A stretch of 64,000 nucleotides of DNA from Hetaerina americana (Eukaryota; Arthropoda; Insecta; Odonata; Calopterygidae). Both the position numbers and the translations under genes were made by a program. Under the pieces are notes generated by a model that was not told the DNA's origin, searched no databases, and was given only the letters and a program-made list of their open reading frames with translations. Position 1 is the stretch's first letter. The number at the start of each line of letters is the position of its first letter. Positions 1-12,915 of the stretch are shown here, piece after piece. The stretch is from NCBI GenBank assembly GCA_022747635.1, contig JAKTNV010000003.1:12952911-13016910 (forward strand), written 5' to 3'.

Positions 1-394
1 AAGAAAGTATTTCGATAAAATTTAGAGCCGCATTTCTGAGACATCTTTAGGCTAATTAAAAGAATCTTTTATCTACAGGTACGTGTAAACATGTTGACAG
101 CTTTCCTAAATGTTTACCGGTACTATTCATATTCATATTGAGCTCATGCAAAAAGAAATATATTTGAGTATAAGGAAATAAAAATGGTAGTTATTCTACA
201 TCATTATTTGAATCTCGTCATATTTTTATATTTTTGATAAACACCAATAAACTATTTTTTCGACCCTGATTAACTTAGGCATTATAAGTAACATTATAAG
301 TAACATTATAAGTAACTTAGATTAGTACGGTATAATCCAGGGCCTAACTGTAACTTACTTTTCACTCACCTGCTGTAAGTTGTCAAAAAATGAG
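1..394. other. AT-rich DNA, no gene seen
   Basis: No recognisable coding, RNA or transposon signal was found here apart from the small 12-bp tandem repeat listed separately. Confidence 0.5.
281..316. repeat. 12-bp tandem repeat, three units
   Basis: The unit attataagtaac occurs three times head to tail with no mismatch. It is a short minisatellite with no coding role visible. Confidence 0.9.
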
Positions 395-720
395 ATGTGA
401 CTGAGAAGAAATATGGAAAAGGTTAAATTGAAGGAAAGGAAAACAAACGAAGAAGAACCAGGCATGATGAGGGAGGAGGTAAAATTGTTGGGAGAAATCC
501 AAGGGAGGAAGGAAAGGTAGATGCAGAGCATTTTGATTGGCGAGGGAATGCTGAAGACTGTGATTGAGGAGAGAGCGCTAGGCATGTAAGAAAGGGGAAG
601 GAAAAAGGCATGCTGGAACGAATGCAAGGAGGTAAAATGTAAGCGGAATTGAAGTACAGTTAAACGTAGTATGGGGTGTCAGGCTGTGTCTTGTTAGACG
701 AAGTTTAGAAATGTGGCGGT
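395..720 (+). pseudogene. LINE ORF2 3'-end fragment, heavily decayed
   Basis: Translation gives MEKVKLKERKTNEEEPGM and, after a stop, GEGMLKTVIEERALGM. These match the C-terminal end of the reverse transcriptase ORF on the minus strand at 7920-8900 and 25142-25552 (MEKVKWTEKKTNEEVLGM, GRGMLKTVIEGRMLGK). Several in-frame stops make it non-functional. The DNA that follows (tgtcaggctgtgtcttgtta near 678) resembles a segment at 11660, probably the family's 3' untranslated region. The LINE clade was not assigned. Confidence 0.75.
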
Positions 721-2095
721 GTTCAGTCGATGTCCATTCAAACCTTCCTTAAGCAGTGGTATACCAAAACAAAAGCTGAATGATGACTGTGATATCCATT
801 CTATCTAGTTCTAATTCGTATAGGGCCAATAAAAAATACATGGATACTTGTTACGGAATTCCGTTCATAATTAACACCGCTTATACTCATTCTTAGAGAG
901 CTTGCTGGAAATATCCTCTGAATTCTGGTTCGTGGGCCATTAATAGCACCCAATAGGAAAAAGAGAATTTGTTTTCAAATATTAACACACAAAGCGGGGT
1001 AATTAACACATTTTTTGATGCTTTGGTTGCACTATCAGTTAAGACAATTACAATTGATATCACATTTTAAAAAAATATGATATTTAATCAAACGTAGCTC
1101 AGAGGCTCTAATTTTACAATACAGTCGGTATAATGTCGTGAATTTATTCCTTAATAGTGTCCACAATCTTGAGACGATTCGCTTTAAAAAAGGATATGCG
1201 ATTGACACGGCGCGAGGATTTTCCGCATATGAGTTTGAGACAATTTGGTATCCTTTTTCGGGAAAGATATTATCCTTCTTTTCCTCTACCGACGCTCTTT
1301 TTTGCCGCCCAAGTCTTAATAATCTCTTCCCTTCCTTCAATCGCCACCTTTCCCCGCCTTCTCCCAAAACTTACCTCCCTATTATTTCGGGATACGAATG
1401 CTTAACAATTAAAAATAAATAAGAGATGAATACAAACAAGCTCTGAAGTCGATCTCTATGTGAAAACCACCTAAATTTAGCCTTACATATTATTCGCATT
1501 AACAAGGAAAAAGAAAAAGAGAGAAATCAGAAGTTTTTCCTTTGCCAAATGTAATATCATATTAAGTATATTATACTCAAAATACTCTATAAGTGGAATC
1601 ATTAGATCTCAGCAATCAATTCTACTCGCATTCAACGCTCGCGTTTAGAGCTCAGCGAGCCAACACTGAGCATGTCAATATTGATTATATAATAAACATA
1701 ATATATTAGGGTAAGCAGATATTCAATACATAGGAATAGCAAAGGAACAAATGACTACCTAAGACTATCTATAAAGCCCCAACCAAATCTTTCTTTTGTC
1801 TTCTGTTCAAGTTTAGGATGGTATATTTTACTCTTCAGTATCTATCTTCAAAATGTTTAGATCGGAGATGTAGAGACTAGTAAACTTGTTGATGAACATT
1901 CTTTCGTACTTGCACAAGCTGACTCCTCGAAACCCACATATTTTGCTCTAGAGATAACTTACGGTGAGGAAGTTGTATTTAGGGATCATCTCGACAGTCT
2001 CATATAATGCACTCATATACATCTAACTCTTTTTAAATAAAGGCTGAAGGGGGAGACAGCTGATGGTCTGCGGTAGGAGCTAGGTAGGCAAGGTT
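721..2095. other. No identifiable feature
   Basis: Open frames here (for example 110 codons on the minus strand at 1035-1367) show no family I recognise and no splice or start context that argues for a gene. Nothing else was seen. Confidence 0.4.
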
Positions 2096-2099
2096 AGAT

Positions 2100-2330
2100 C
2101 TGAAAGAAGAGAGGAGGGTGGCGAAAGAGGAGAGGGCGGAGAACAGGGGGGACGACGGGGGTACGAAGGGAGCGGCCAAAATCTAATCCAAATGGAAGAG
2201 GAAGCAGGTGCGGGGGGAGGGGACTGATGAGAGGTTCGTGGTTTGTGGGGATGGAGGGTGGGGGGGAGGGAGAGGGAGAAAGGGAGAAGGGAAGGGTGGG
2301 GCTCCGATGGATATCAAACTCTCCATTATA
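2100..2330 (+). repeat. G/A-rich polypurine tract
   Basis: The + strand is strongly purine-biased, with runs such as ggtgggggggagggagaggg. The open frames across it are low-complexity artefacts. Long purine:pyrimidine asymmetry of this sort can adopt triplex or other non-B structures, but no function is implied by the sequence. Confidence 0.7.
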
Positions 2331-2835
2331 ACGAGATCGCGTCTCCATCGCGTTATTATTTCCCAAAAATTTGCTTTTTAATGTCCCACCGCGGACATCG
2401 AAAAAATAAGGGAGTGATTGGGTAGGGACCTGGCGCAGGAAGAGAGGGGGGGGTACGCATTACGCTGGAACATATGTTAATCAGTTAATGCGACAGACCT
2501 CATTAGCAGTTACAACTCGTTATATGTATTCGATTAGCCGATGCACGAAAATAGTCACTCCAATCGAGTAACCCAAAAACAATTTCAACTAAGCTAACAC
2601 GTGGGACGTGATCATTTGAGATAGGAGAATAGGAAGGCTTAGGACTAGCAAACTAACCTTAAGTACAAACTGTCAAAGAGATCGATGTCCATAATTTATC
2701 AAAGCATATTTTATAATCACAACATCTAAGATTTAAAAAACAGGCTTACTAACATCGAATTACTAAATGATGCTGAAAGGGTAGGTGCAGAGTATTTCAT
2801 ATTGACAAGGTTTTCTCAAAAAGATCAATTGTATA

Positions 2836-2836
<1 letters not shown>

Positions 2837-2879
<43 letters not shown>
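2837..2879. repeat. (TA)n microsatellite
   Basis: An uninterrupted run of TA dinucleotides. Open frames over it (repeating Tyr-Ile) are artefacts. Confidence 0.95.
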
Positions 2880-2882
<3 letters not shown>

Positions 2883-3012
2883 TATAAAGAACTATATAAT
2901 GGCGAACACACATTCATTCACATGGATATAGATATAAGAAAAAGTGATAGGAACACACACGCAAAGGAATATACACACTCATAAACACACACACCTACAC
3001 ACACACGCACAC

Positions 3013-3014
<2 letters not shown>

Positions 3015-3086
<72 letters not shown>
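3015..3086. repeat. (TA)n microsatellite preceded by an (AC)-rich stretch
   Basis: About 36 TA dinucleotides follow a CA/AC-rich stretch at 2955-3012. The long Tyr-Ile frame across it is an artefact. Confidence 0.95.
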
Positions 3087-3088
<2 letters not shown>

Positions 3089-3409
3089 ATCCTGCAGTCT
3101 TTCCCGAAGACATGATGGGGCATTGGGAGGCATTAGGTCACCAGTCTTTAGTGCATTTACGTAAACGTTTTATTTTCGCGTGGTTCAGTTTGCCGCAAGC
3201 GATTAAGTATACCGTTATGGTCACGAATTGTGTGAGGAAGAAGAGAATTCCTTGTGTAGATATATTCGGTAATTTCACTTCTTGATATGGTCTCGCCTAT
3301 ATAGTTATTCATAGCTATTTTAATTCCCCCTATGCCAAAAGATAATTCAAACTATTTAATTCACCTAGTATTTATTTATTTATTCAGTATGAGTTCGAAA
3401 ACAGCACAT

Positions 3410-3570
3410 TTTGGCCTTTACATCGAACTATTAACAACGATAACAATAGTCACATTTACAAACACCCAAGCCCTAGGTGGAGGAAAACTTACCCAGGCGG
3501 GATTCGACCCTTGGAATGGCAGACGAGGACGTTACCCTGCCGCCACCGGGGTCGGCCTTTCACGGCACAA
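3410..3570 (-). mobile_element. tRNA-derived SINE
   Basis: Read on the minus strand, the region begins with a tRNA-like head: a box-A-like ggtggcggcagggtaacg followed by a good RNA polymerase III box B, gggtcgaatcccg. A body without coding capacity follows, with the motif agggcttgggtgtttgtaaa. The spacing of the two boxes fits a tRNA-type internal promoter, but the sequence does not close into a clean tRNA cloverleaf. The exact ends and target duplications were not resolved. Confidence 0.65.
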
Positions 3571-4630
3571 TTTCCACGGCCTTTCAAGCCTTGCTCGTGT
3601 TTTTCCCTTTTTTTTGGCCACAACCAAGCATTTTCAATAATGGCATGACACTTTATGCTCGATCATAAAGATTCTTCACGAAAGGATCTATTTTTTCCGC
3701 ATCTTGTTTGATTCAGAAATTGGGTAGTTCTGGGCAGTGCCTCAAATATGTTTTCTAATGAGGTATCACCAACACTCTTCTTCACTTAACATTTTGAAAA
3801 TTTGCACTCCACTCGTTTGAGGGAACCTAGTTTCTTTAATGCGACTTCGCAAAAGTTATTTTTATTAGGTTTCTCCCATTTTAGACCAGCCGCTAGAATA
3901 GTAGTATTTATTCCCAAGTATTTAATTGGCTCCACTATGCAAATGTAATTAATATATGCATTATTATGCCGTGAATACGTATTTGCACAATGAATAAAAC
4001 GAACAGTCCAACATAAAAAAGTATTTTACCTTGAGGTTAAAAGCTGGATAGCGTAAGCAAGATTGTCAGATTATTGTTTTTTAATATTTGCGTGGAATGT
4101 GATCTTTTGTTTGAAGAAAACATTCTATTCCGACTTGCCTATTGCCGTTACGTATTGAGAGCATAAAAAAACTCTTCCATAAACCAGAACCACTGAGCCC
4201 TGAGCTAATACTTTGAATAATCGCACAAAGACTTTCCATGGAAATTATGATAGAGAAAGGAGACCGTTGACTCGTAGATACGTATTTCTTTCTAATATAC
4301 CTTGGACATTCAAACCTGATTTCACGTTACAAGTATATCATAATTTATCCCATAATTGGTTTTATAAACATTCCAAGACTTCTGAAATATCTGTGAGAAA
4401 AACCTGGCATTAAAATAATAATGTTTATTTTGAAATAACGTTAAATTATTTTAGAATACATAATCTACGTACCTTCTGTTGTAAAGGTGAAATACTTTTC
4501 ACCATAGAGGCTTGTATTTTTAAAGTAAACTCTCTGTTTTAAATCATCCTTAAGTACAAATGCAAGCATTTTCACAAATTAAAAAAACGTGCCGTTTTTG
4601 AGTGATTAAAGATTTCAGTAACTGACATTA
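3571..4630. other. No identifiable feature
   Basis: AT-rich DNA with only short chance frames. No RNA gene or transposon end was recognised. Confidence 0.4.
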
Positions 4631-4664
4631 AGTACGGGTTAAGTGCAAATTTCCAAGCCACGTG

Positions 4665-4830
4665 ATTTTTTAGGTACCAGAATTTACCAAGGAAATCGTG
4701 AGTGAAACAGTGAAAGCAACTGGTCCCCCAGTCCTGAACGTGTGAGTTACACACGCCGTTAGACTTAGTTCCCCGTGATCCCTACCCTCGTCTATCAAAC
4801 CGTCCTGGTTGAAGACTGTGGTTGGTTGGT
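4665..4830 (+). repeat. Interspersed repeat, related to 53870-54020
   Basis: This segment shares ordered blocks with 53870-54020: aggtaccagaa, then a CCCC-rich block, then (c)ctgaacgtgtgagttacacacgccgtta here against cctgatgtgtgaatttcacatgccgtca there, then cttagt. The other copy has a pol III box-B-like head, so this is probably the body of an old SINE. Confidence 0.55.
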
Positions 4831-7530
4831 TAGGAGCTGTAAATCTCAGTCTCTCTCTCCCAGAGGGAGACAAATGCCACGTACAAAGGGTTTAATGCTC
4901 CTTCATAACACATGCACGATTAGGTACGCACTCCAAGAACGAGCGCCTTCCCTCAACGGCTGCCGCTTATAATGGAAAGCACCGAGTTGACACGCCCTCA
5001 ATTTGACGATCTCGTGAACATTAGTACAATGCCGAGGAATGATATCGATTGCCTTAAGGTCGACTAGACGGTCTTTCCGACACCTCAATAAAGCTGCGAG
5101 GAATATTTTCCTACTGTTACGTATTATGAAACTTACCATCTACATATCTAACAGTATGTAGATGGTAGGACGTGAGATAAATATTTTTCGAACAGTACGT
5201 ATATTTTACAACATTTTCACATTCTCTAAATGTTTAACCTCCTTCTATTTTCCCTTGTATAACTTTGCAATTAATAGTCAACTTATTCTGATGCAAACGT
5301 CACATCTGCTCCTTTTACTCATCCCTCCTCACCTTTTTGAAGAAAATACGATAGCTTTAATGAAGAAATATCAATGTAAACAATTTACAGTTGACCTTGC
5401 CTTGAAAGTGCTTTGCCTCCCTAGAGCAGTAAAGTCTCTCATTTATAACCGCCTTGTCTCCAGTTTAGTCCCCGGGCGTTTTCCGTGAGACACCACCCTT
5501 CCTATAAATCCTTCCTTCCACACGTCCGCTTGCGGCCGCATTTCTCTCACCTCACCTCTGATTGAATCAATCCATAATAACCATTTTCGTACTCATTCTT
5601 AAAACGTATTATAATGCATCTGATATCTTCTGGTCTTCGTATGCTATTGATTGTATATAATTGATCGTAGCAGTTAATGATTTTTCAATAAAATCGTTAC
5701 CTTAATTGAAAATAGAGAGAGGGAAGGAGCCAAAAATATCATGAATTCCCTCTGCAGTGGACAATGGAATAATAATATTTAAGTTGAATTATTAATTCCT
5801 TTATATGCTGAATGACACATTTGAAGAGCCTTTATCACTCAATCATGTGTTTTTTGGAGCACAAAATCGATTAAATTATTTGACTACATCCAAAACTCGA
5901 TTTTTCAGTGCTTAAAGTGAAATTGAATTTTATCGTTCCATTGGTTGCATTCACTTTTCGGTATGTCTAAATTTGACGAGTGCCACAGCTCATATTCTCT
6001 AAACATAAAAACATTAATTCCACCCTATTTTCAAATTAAAAGCGATCAAATCGAAACACTTTCAAATTATTCTCATCGATTGACTATTTCAGACAAAATT
6101 CTGGGAAAACCGTTAATTGATTAGTGACAGGATCCTATATTGTAAAGATCCTTAACAATAATATTGGTAGAAATCACGTGGCTTTAAATAACACGGCCAG
6201 ATATAAATATTATCTTTGACCTCCGGCCCAAATACCATATTCATAAATTATTTTTGGGATTTAAAGTGGCAATAGTACCTAATATTATCGCTTATGTCAG
6301 TAGCGGAAATTTACCTTGAGAACTAAGTTTAAGGGAATGTTTCGAATTAGTCTTATTTCAATTCTAAGCAATGCCAACTGAATACTGAAAATTACTCTAT
6401 ATGATTATCGTTTGCCCAAAGAGATTTTTTTCTGAAGAAATAACACAAAACATTTATGAAATAGACGTAATTAATGAATGTTAACGTAATTGAGTTGGTT
6501 CTCACACTGGTTATGCTGCACAGGAAACTAATATCCGACACTTCATTATGAATACATCGTTAAACCGGCTCTATTGAATTAAAATCGTGCGTTTAACCTA
6601 AAAAAATGATGATAATCGCCGATCTATTTGAAATTTAATCTTTTGATGCAAAGAGTAAAAATAATTTCCTCAATGTTCCGAATTGTTAAATATATTTTGT
6701 ATCGACGGATTCGAGTCATATTATCAGCGAGGATATAATAATAATAGTAATATAAAAATTAAATATTTTAATGTAGTTATTCGCTCGCATCCACCAACCT
6801 TGCAACAACTACCGCTATTAAATCAGATATTTTTAAGATGTGCATTACCAGTGCAATAGTTTCTATCAAGAGTTGCAAATAGTTTCACTGCATAATTAAA
6901 ACTAACGGAATAGACACGTAATTCATTACGTTTTCAGAATACACACATACGTAGAATTATGTACGTAATGCATTGCAGATTAATTTACCGAACCTCAATG
7001 AACATTATTAAATTTCACATCTTAAATTCATTAGCAAACAAACTGTGTATGTGACGTAGATTTCAATGAGCGAAAAACTAATTGTTTACCTATAATTAAC
7101 GTGAAATTACAATTAGGATAAGATTTGAGGATTTCAAAGTTAATAATATGTCAGTCTTTTTTCAACATAATTTTACAAGTGATTAGCGTGAAATCTTTAC
7201 TTTAAAATGAAGTACTTAAAAAAATGACATTGCACTTACTCCTCGAAGTTTAAGTTTTAAACAATAATCGGAATCGGGTGAAATATACTGCGTCTAGTTA
7301 TCGGTAAACTAAGCACATCGTTTATACATACAAACACAGAGCCTTCATTTGATGCTGAAGGCAGAAGTGTGAGCAAGCCAAGTCACTCGGTGTGATTTAT
7401 ATTTTGGGAGCCAATTACCATGGCTTAGGTTAATGAACCAGTGTCAAAATTTACGCGAGTCTCCTAGATTTATTGCCAAGAGAAAGGGCAGTTATATTCC
7501 CACCACCACCACCTCACAAGCCATGTTAAA
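4831..7530. other. No gene seen; one perfect short inverted repeat
   Basis: About 2.7 kb of AT-rich DNA. The only structure noted is a perfect 12-bp inverted repeat (taccatctacat at 5134-5145, its complement at 5156-5167) with a 10-nt loop. No splice-supported or family-matching open frame was found. Confidence 0.4.
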
Positions 7531-7575
7531 ATGCTCACCTACTGACTTTCAAAAAAGATGGAATAATGTTTGAGA

Positions 7576-7675
7576 NNNNNNNNNNNNNNNNNNNNNNNNN
7601 NNNNNNNNNNNNNNNNNNNNNNNNNNNNNNNNNNNNNNNNNNNNNNNNNNNNNNNNNNNNNNNNNNNNNNNNNNN
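7576..7675. other. Assembly gap (100 N)
   Basis: Exactly 100 N characters, the usual placeholder for a gap of unknown size. Open frames that read across it as X residues are not real. Confidence 1.
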
Positions 7676-7824
7676 ATGACAGAGCAAATAGAATTTGGGG
7701 CGGCGTCTTAATTGCAAAAATTCTTGCGTCAGCAGGGCTGAGGTAATCAATTCCAGGTAATGGTTTGGAGAGTATTTGATGCTCCATTAAAAGTTCTTCA
7801 CCCGAAGGAATTATTATTATAAAA

Positions 7825-9372
7825 GGTAATCTACCGGTGAAGGTAGGTTTTTGGATGGTCACAACTATCAAATAAATATTTCATTACTCCTAATAAAACA
7901 CAAAATTCAGCATCCTACCCTACATCAGGTCCCTCTTCATCTCTGAGTACTTCCCTCCTCTCTTCATCCCGTCCAACATCCCTATCGTGTTCCCACCCTT
8001 TCCTCGTTTGCCTAACATTCTCCCCTCTATTACAGTCTTCAACATCCCCCTGCCGGTCAATACCCCCTTCATCCACTTTTCCTGCCTCCGTAGGATTTCT
8101 CCCGACGAACCCCTCTCTTCGCCCACCATACCCAGTACTTCCTCATTTGTTTTCTTCTCGGTCCATTTCACCTTCTCCATTCTTCTCCACACCCACATTT
8201 CAAAAGCCTCCAATCTACGTCTATCCTCCTGCTTCAATGACCACGTTTCCGGGCCGTACATAGCTACGCCCCATATCAAAGTTTTTACGAGTCTTTTCTT
8301 AACATCCTTACTCAACGCCCCTGTCATCAACTCCCTCCTCCTTGTGAAAGCCCCTCTGCCTAGCGCAATTCTTCTCCTTACGTCCCTACTACTTTGACCG
8401 TGTTGGTCCAAAATACTGGCGAGATACGTAAACTGTTCTACGTGCTCCAGTTTTTGCCCTCCTATTTTAATGTTTATCTTTGCCCTTTTCTTTCTGGAAA
8501 ATCGCATAACCTTTGTTTTATTAATATTGATTCTCACCCCATATCTGTCACAATGAATTTCCAATGCACTCAGCAATGCTTGCAGCCCCTTGGCTGACTG
8601 ACAAACTAAAGCTTGGTCATCAGCAAACCTAACTGATTTTACGAATTCCCCGCCCACTTTCATTCCTACCTCGAGTTCTTCCCATGCCTCTTTGATCATT
8701 TCCTCTGCATACAGGTTGAACAGCAACGGTGATAATGGGCAACCCTGCCTTACACCCCTTCCTAACACTGCCCATTCTGACTCCCCGTTTCCCACCCGCA
8801 CCTGAGCAGTCTGAGACATGTACAGGTTGCGGATTAGCCTCCTTTCCCTCCAGTCTATTCCTATTTTCTGCAATATACTCATTAGTTTTTCCCAATTCAC
8901 CCTATCAAACGCTTTTTCGAAATCTACGAAACAGGCAAATACCTCCTGGTTGTATTCTACATTCCTCTCGAAAAGTTATCTCATTACTGCTATGGCATCT
9001 CGCGTACCTCTTTCCTTCCTAAACCCAAACTGATCATCCCCTAAGTAATCATTTGCCCTTCTCTATCCTTTTCTTTATGACTCTGAGAACAACTTAAGCT
9101 GCGTGGGATATCAAACTTATTGTCCCTTAGTCCTCACATGATGTAGCCTTTACCTTTTTCGGAATAGGAACTAAAACTGATCTCACAAAGTCTTCCGGCC
9201 AGATTCCTTCTTCATAGATACTACGAATCAGTCCATGTAGCCTCTTCCTCTCACATTTTCCTAAACATTTCAGTAGTTCCGCGGGAATGTAATTCAACCC
9301 CACGGCCTTGTTTATTTTCTCTCCCTTAATTCCCTTTCTATCTCATTGTCGAGTATGCCTGGACCTAAGTTA
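7825..9372 (-). pseudogene. LINE retrotransposon, reverse transcriptase region, broken
   Basis: This is the RT-containing 3' half of a non-LTR retrotransposon ORF2. The longest open part is 7920-8900. Reading on the minus strand: KAVGLNYIPAELLK, then GDDQFGFRKERGTRD, VDFEKAFDRVNW, RGVRQGCPLSPLLFNLYAEE, and the catalytic box as RFADDQALV (FADD rather than YADD). A TAA stop interrupts the frame just upstream of ERNVEYNQE (near 8975), and further damage lies between 9080 and 9140. The C-terminal region WSLKQEDRRRLEAFEMW is typical of LINE ORF2 after the RT. The 3' untranslated region ends with accggtagattacc and is shared with 25046-25140. The endonuclease part is missing, so this is a 5'-truncated dead copy. 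Clade not assigned. Confidence 0.9.
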
Positions 9373-11610
9373 TCTTCTGAAGGAATATCTACGAGCATTT
9401 TACAGACCGTCGGACGACAGATATAATTCAATATTAGAATTAGATAAGTTAATCCAAGGTTTCTTATCCCGACACAATGATCGCGACGTTATAATCGGTG
9501 GAGATCTCAATGTACCATCTATTGACTATAGCACATATAGTTTTAAAACGGGGATAAAGACAAAGATATCCGCAAATCGCTATTGAATTCTTTTACGTTG
9601 AACGCATTGAATCAACTTGGCACTTCACACCAACTAGGGGCGACAATATTCTTGATATGTTAGCCACGAAAATTCCCGAAAAAGTCTTAACAAGAGAAAC
9701 TATAAAAGGAATTAGTGATCACATGGCAGAAAAAAAACTGAGTTTCCGCTTCATGGGATCCGAAATAAGAAGGAAAGGAAAAGTTTACTTGTTTAAAAAA
9801 GGGGACTACAATGGCTTAAAGTGCGTGCTACAGTATCAATTTGCTAGTTTTAAGAAAGATATTAGTCTCAGAAATACTGAGGATACTTGGAATCACTTCC
9901 TTGAGATCAAGCGCTCAGCAGTCAACAAGTTCATTCCGAGGAAATTTATTGAAGATAACACGGAACGTACCTGTAGATGGTACCACGCGGATGCTAGAAA
10001 GGCATTACGACATCAAAGGCTATATCACGTGAAGATGAAAAATATAAGGGATGATATCTCTGGTGACAAAAAGAATGAGATCACCTATGATAATTAGATA
10101 TCCAGGGCGAATGCCAAGAATGAATTTCGGAAACCGTTGAGGGAATTCAAAAGGAAAAGGTTAGCGGAAAATTTGAAAGAGAATCCAAAAGCATTTCAGT
10201 CACACTGTGTGTCAGAGAAGGTCAGGGATATCAGTCAACTGTTAAATCACTCAAAAATGATACAGGCGAAAGAGTAACCAGCTGTTTGGAAAAGGCTAAC
10301 TTATTAAATTTCTTCTTTCAAAGCGTCTTCACTAATCTCTCACAGAATTCCCCCGATAGCTTACTAAATCGTGCCGGTCAACCGATGGCCATTATTGAAA
10401 TCTCATATACTGGAATAGAACGTTTGCTGAAAAATATTGAGCCTAACGAATCCTCCGGGCCCGATGAAATACCCGCTCGTATATTTAAGTATCTAGCTTC
10501 GGAAATTGCGCCGAATGTAGAAATAGTATTTAAGAAGTTGCTGGTAGATCACAAGCTTCCCAGAGATTGGAAAACGGCTAACGTAACACCAATATTTAAA
10601 AACGGAGGCGAGGAGGAGCCGACTAAGTACAGGCCTATTTCCCTTACATCCATTTCGTGCAAGGTTATGAAACATATAGATGCTAGTTCGACCGCGAGAC
10701 ACCTCGATAATTAGAAGTTATTTCTGAAAAATCAGCGCAGTTTCCGAAAATGTAGATCCTGCGAGGCGCAACTTGCGCTTTTTGTTCATGATATTCTTAC
10801 TTTGGGAGAGAGCAATGTTCAAGTGGACGCGATTTTTCTAGATTTTAAGAAAACTTTCGACAAAGTATCTCGTAGTAAACTCCTCGCAAAGCTAGAAGCT
10901 TATGGCATAAATGCAAATATCCGGGGTTGGATTAAAGACTTTTTGAATGGTCGGGCACAAAGAGTAGTCATAGATGAAGTTAGCTCTAATGCAGTAGAGT
11001 TACTTCAAGTGTTCCCAGGAAAATGTCATCAGACCTCTTTATTCCTACTTTACGTAAACGACATCGACTCCGTAGTCACTAGTATGATACATTTATCTGT
11101 CGGCGATGCAGTGGTTTACCGTGATATCCGTGATCCTGAGGACACAGCACCTTTATTAGATGGCCTTAATGCTATACAATGCTGGTGCGACACTTGTCAA
11201 TTAGAATTAAACTTAAAAAAGTTCGTTGTGATGAATTTTTGGAAAAAGAGGAATTCTCACCCGAACGCCTACTGCATTGGGAACACCGAAGTGGAATGTG
11301 TAGACTCAATTAAATACCTAGGCGTTATCCTCACTCACGATCTCTCCTGGGTGAAACACATACGGGGAATATGTGGGCAAGCTAACAAACGTTACGATTC
11401 ATTAGAAGAGTACTGGGTAAACGTGTTGAAAAGTCAAAGAGAAATGTAATCTGTCGTTGATTAGGCCTAATTTAGAATATGCTGCAAATATATGGGACCC
11501 TCACGAAGTTGGATTAATTGCCGAGTTGGATCGCGTGCAGCGTAGAGGAGCTAGATTTGTAAAACGTTGCCACGATAAACTTAAACAGGGTATATATAAA
11601 TAATAAATAA
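9373..11610 (+). pseudogene. CR1-like LINE retrotransposon, decayed
   Basis: A long fragment of a non-LTR element, head to head with the LINE on its left. It starts inside the endonuclease (FYRPSDDRYNSILELD, then VIIGGDLNVPSIDY). The reverse transcriptase follows: GPDEIPARIFKYLASEI, NVTPIFKNGGEEEPTKYRP, IFLDFKKTFDKVSRSKLLAK, and at the end RPNLEYAANIWDP and ELDRVQRRGARFV. The motif usually read as GVPQGSVLGP is scrambled (VFPGKCHQTSLFLLYVNDI) and the catalytic FADD is replaced by VGDA, so the enzyme would be inactive. Frames shift at about 9585, 10098, 10275, 10714 and 11448. The ordering and the YVNDI and LEYAANIWDP motifs fit the CR1/Jockey group. Confidence 0.88.
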
Positions 11611-11629
11611 AATAATATAAGTATTCGTA

Positions 11630-11780
11630 ATTGAATAGGGGCTAGTAGTACGTTCGGATGTCAGGCTGTGTTTTGTTAGGAGGAGCAACTAAATTGTTCG
11701 TAGTGCCGTTGTGTAAGCCTGCCTATCCTGCCTTAACCAGTCACTGGACCAAGGGAAGGCGGTGGGTGGGTAAACGCTTC
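11630..11780 (+). repeat. LINE 3'-untranslated-type fragment
   Basis: The segment atgtcaggctgtgttttgtt with its flank resembles both 670-710 and the 3' untranslated part of the minus-strand LINE near 7880-7920 (gctgaattttgtgttttatt on that strand). It is probably a short 3' end of that family. Its boundaries are approximate. Confidence 0.4.
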
Positions 11781-12772
11781 TATAGCCTTGGGCAGCATTA
11801 AAAAATGCCAATCCAATGTCCCTATTCACCATTTATTTATCGGACAATGATTACAGTGGCATATTCCAATCAATAATTCTAAACTCTTTAGTGGAAAATT
11901 TAAAAATGAACACATTAGAGCAACGTGAAATTTCCATTTCATGTTAGTGCCAAACATTTTTCTTTGTAACTGACAATTATTCCCAATCTTTTTTTACTTT
12001 CCATCAATTTTTTTCTCCAAAATAATTCATTCTTCCCCGGGTCTCTTGCACCGCTCTCCCCCGTCTCACCTCAAAGGCTCCCGAAACGGCGAGCCGAGGG
12101 ACCTTGGCCAAGGGAGTGGTCGAGTTATTGGGTCCCAGCATGGCCCTAAGATCTACCGATATCCCGGTCATTACTCCCTTTCATTGTTTTATAGGACCTC
12201 AAGTTGTCACCCCCTCATCGACCTTCGGACGGTCGCCCTCTTCTGGGGGCGACGCGCAGCCTCCGTCTGTTGACGCCAAACGTACCCACCTCCTTCCCTA
12301 GTCGCAGTACCTTCCTTCTGCTTTCCCTAAAATATCCCTCTACACTCGCTTCTTATTACTTTGGATTTGTTCCTCGGAAAATCCAGGAAGGTGCTTTATT
12401 GATGTGAATCTGGTCGTATTTGTTAAAATAAAAAACTGGAGAATTTACCAAGTCTCACTTCTTTGAATAATAATGCCTAAGTAAATCAACTAACACGTTG
12501 GCTAATGAACGGAATGCGATCAGCGTGACGGGATTTTTGAAACCTTACTCCATAATGCTTGTTCATTCACCGTTTAAGTGGTAGAGATAATTTGTTTCCT
12601 TGTTCTTTAGGCTTTGTGGGTGATTTTGAAATGTCACCACGGTAATTCACCGATATCTGGAGTTTTCGTCAGTGGGTAATAGGTAGTGTTGTTATTTAAA
12701 ATTTCCATTATGATTCAAATAAAGTCGAATGCCAGAAGATCCATCATTTAGAAGGTAAATACAGTGGTCCAT
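11781..12772. other. No identified gene; GC-rich patch at 12030-12310
   Basis: The patch at 12030-12310 is clearly more GC-rich than its surroundings and carries three overlapping open frames of 65-75 codons. None of these matches a family I know. Nothing was recognised in the rest. Confidence 0.35.
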
Positions 12773-12915
12773 GATACGCAGATTCCCAGATGTTTGGAAA
12801 TAATTTAATCTCTCGGCCACGAAGTCAGAGATGTAAAAAGGGGTGCGATACGCAGATGATGTTTGGAAATCATTTAATGTCTCGGCCACGAAGTCAGAGA
12901 TGTAAAAAGGGGTGC
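12773..12915. repeat. Tandem duplication, two units of about 70 bp
   Basis: The block gatacgcagat ... ctcggccacgaagtcagaga ... aaaaaggggtgc occurs twice in direct succession (12773-12846 and 12847-12915), with a few differences and a small indel. The minus-strand open frame over it contains the peptide repeat TPFYISDFVAE twice for this reason. Confidence 0.85.

Noticed and set aside
2944..3285. 113-codon open frame with a long Tyr-Ile run
   Set aside because: It is the translation of a (TA)n microsatellite.
7535..7871. Two minus-strand open frames crossing the gap
   Set aside because: They are open only because the 100 N were read as X residues; the true sequence and length are unknown.
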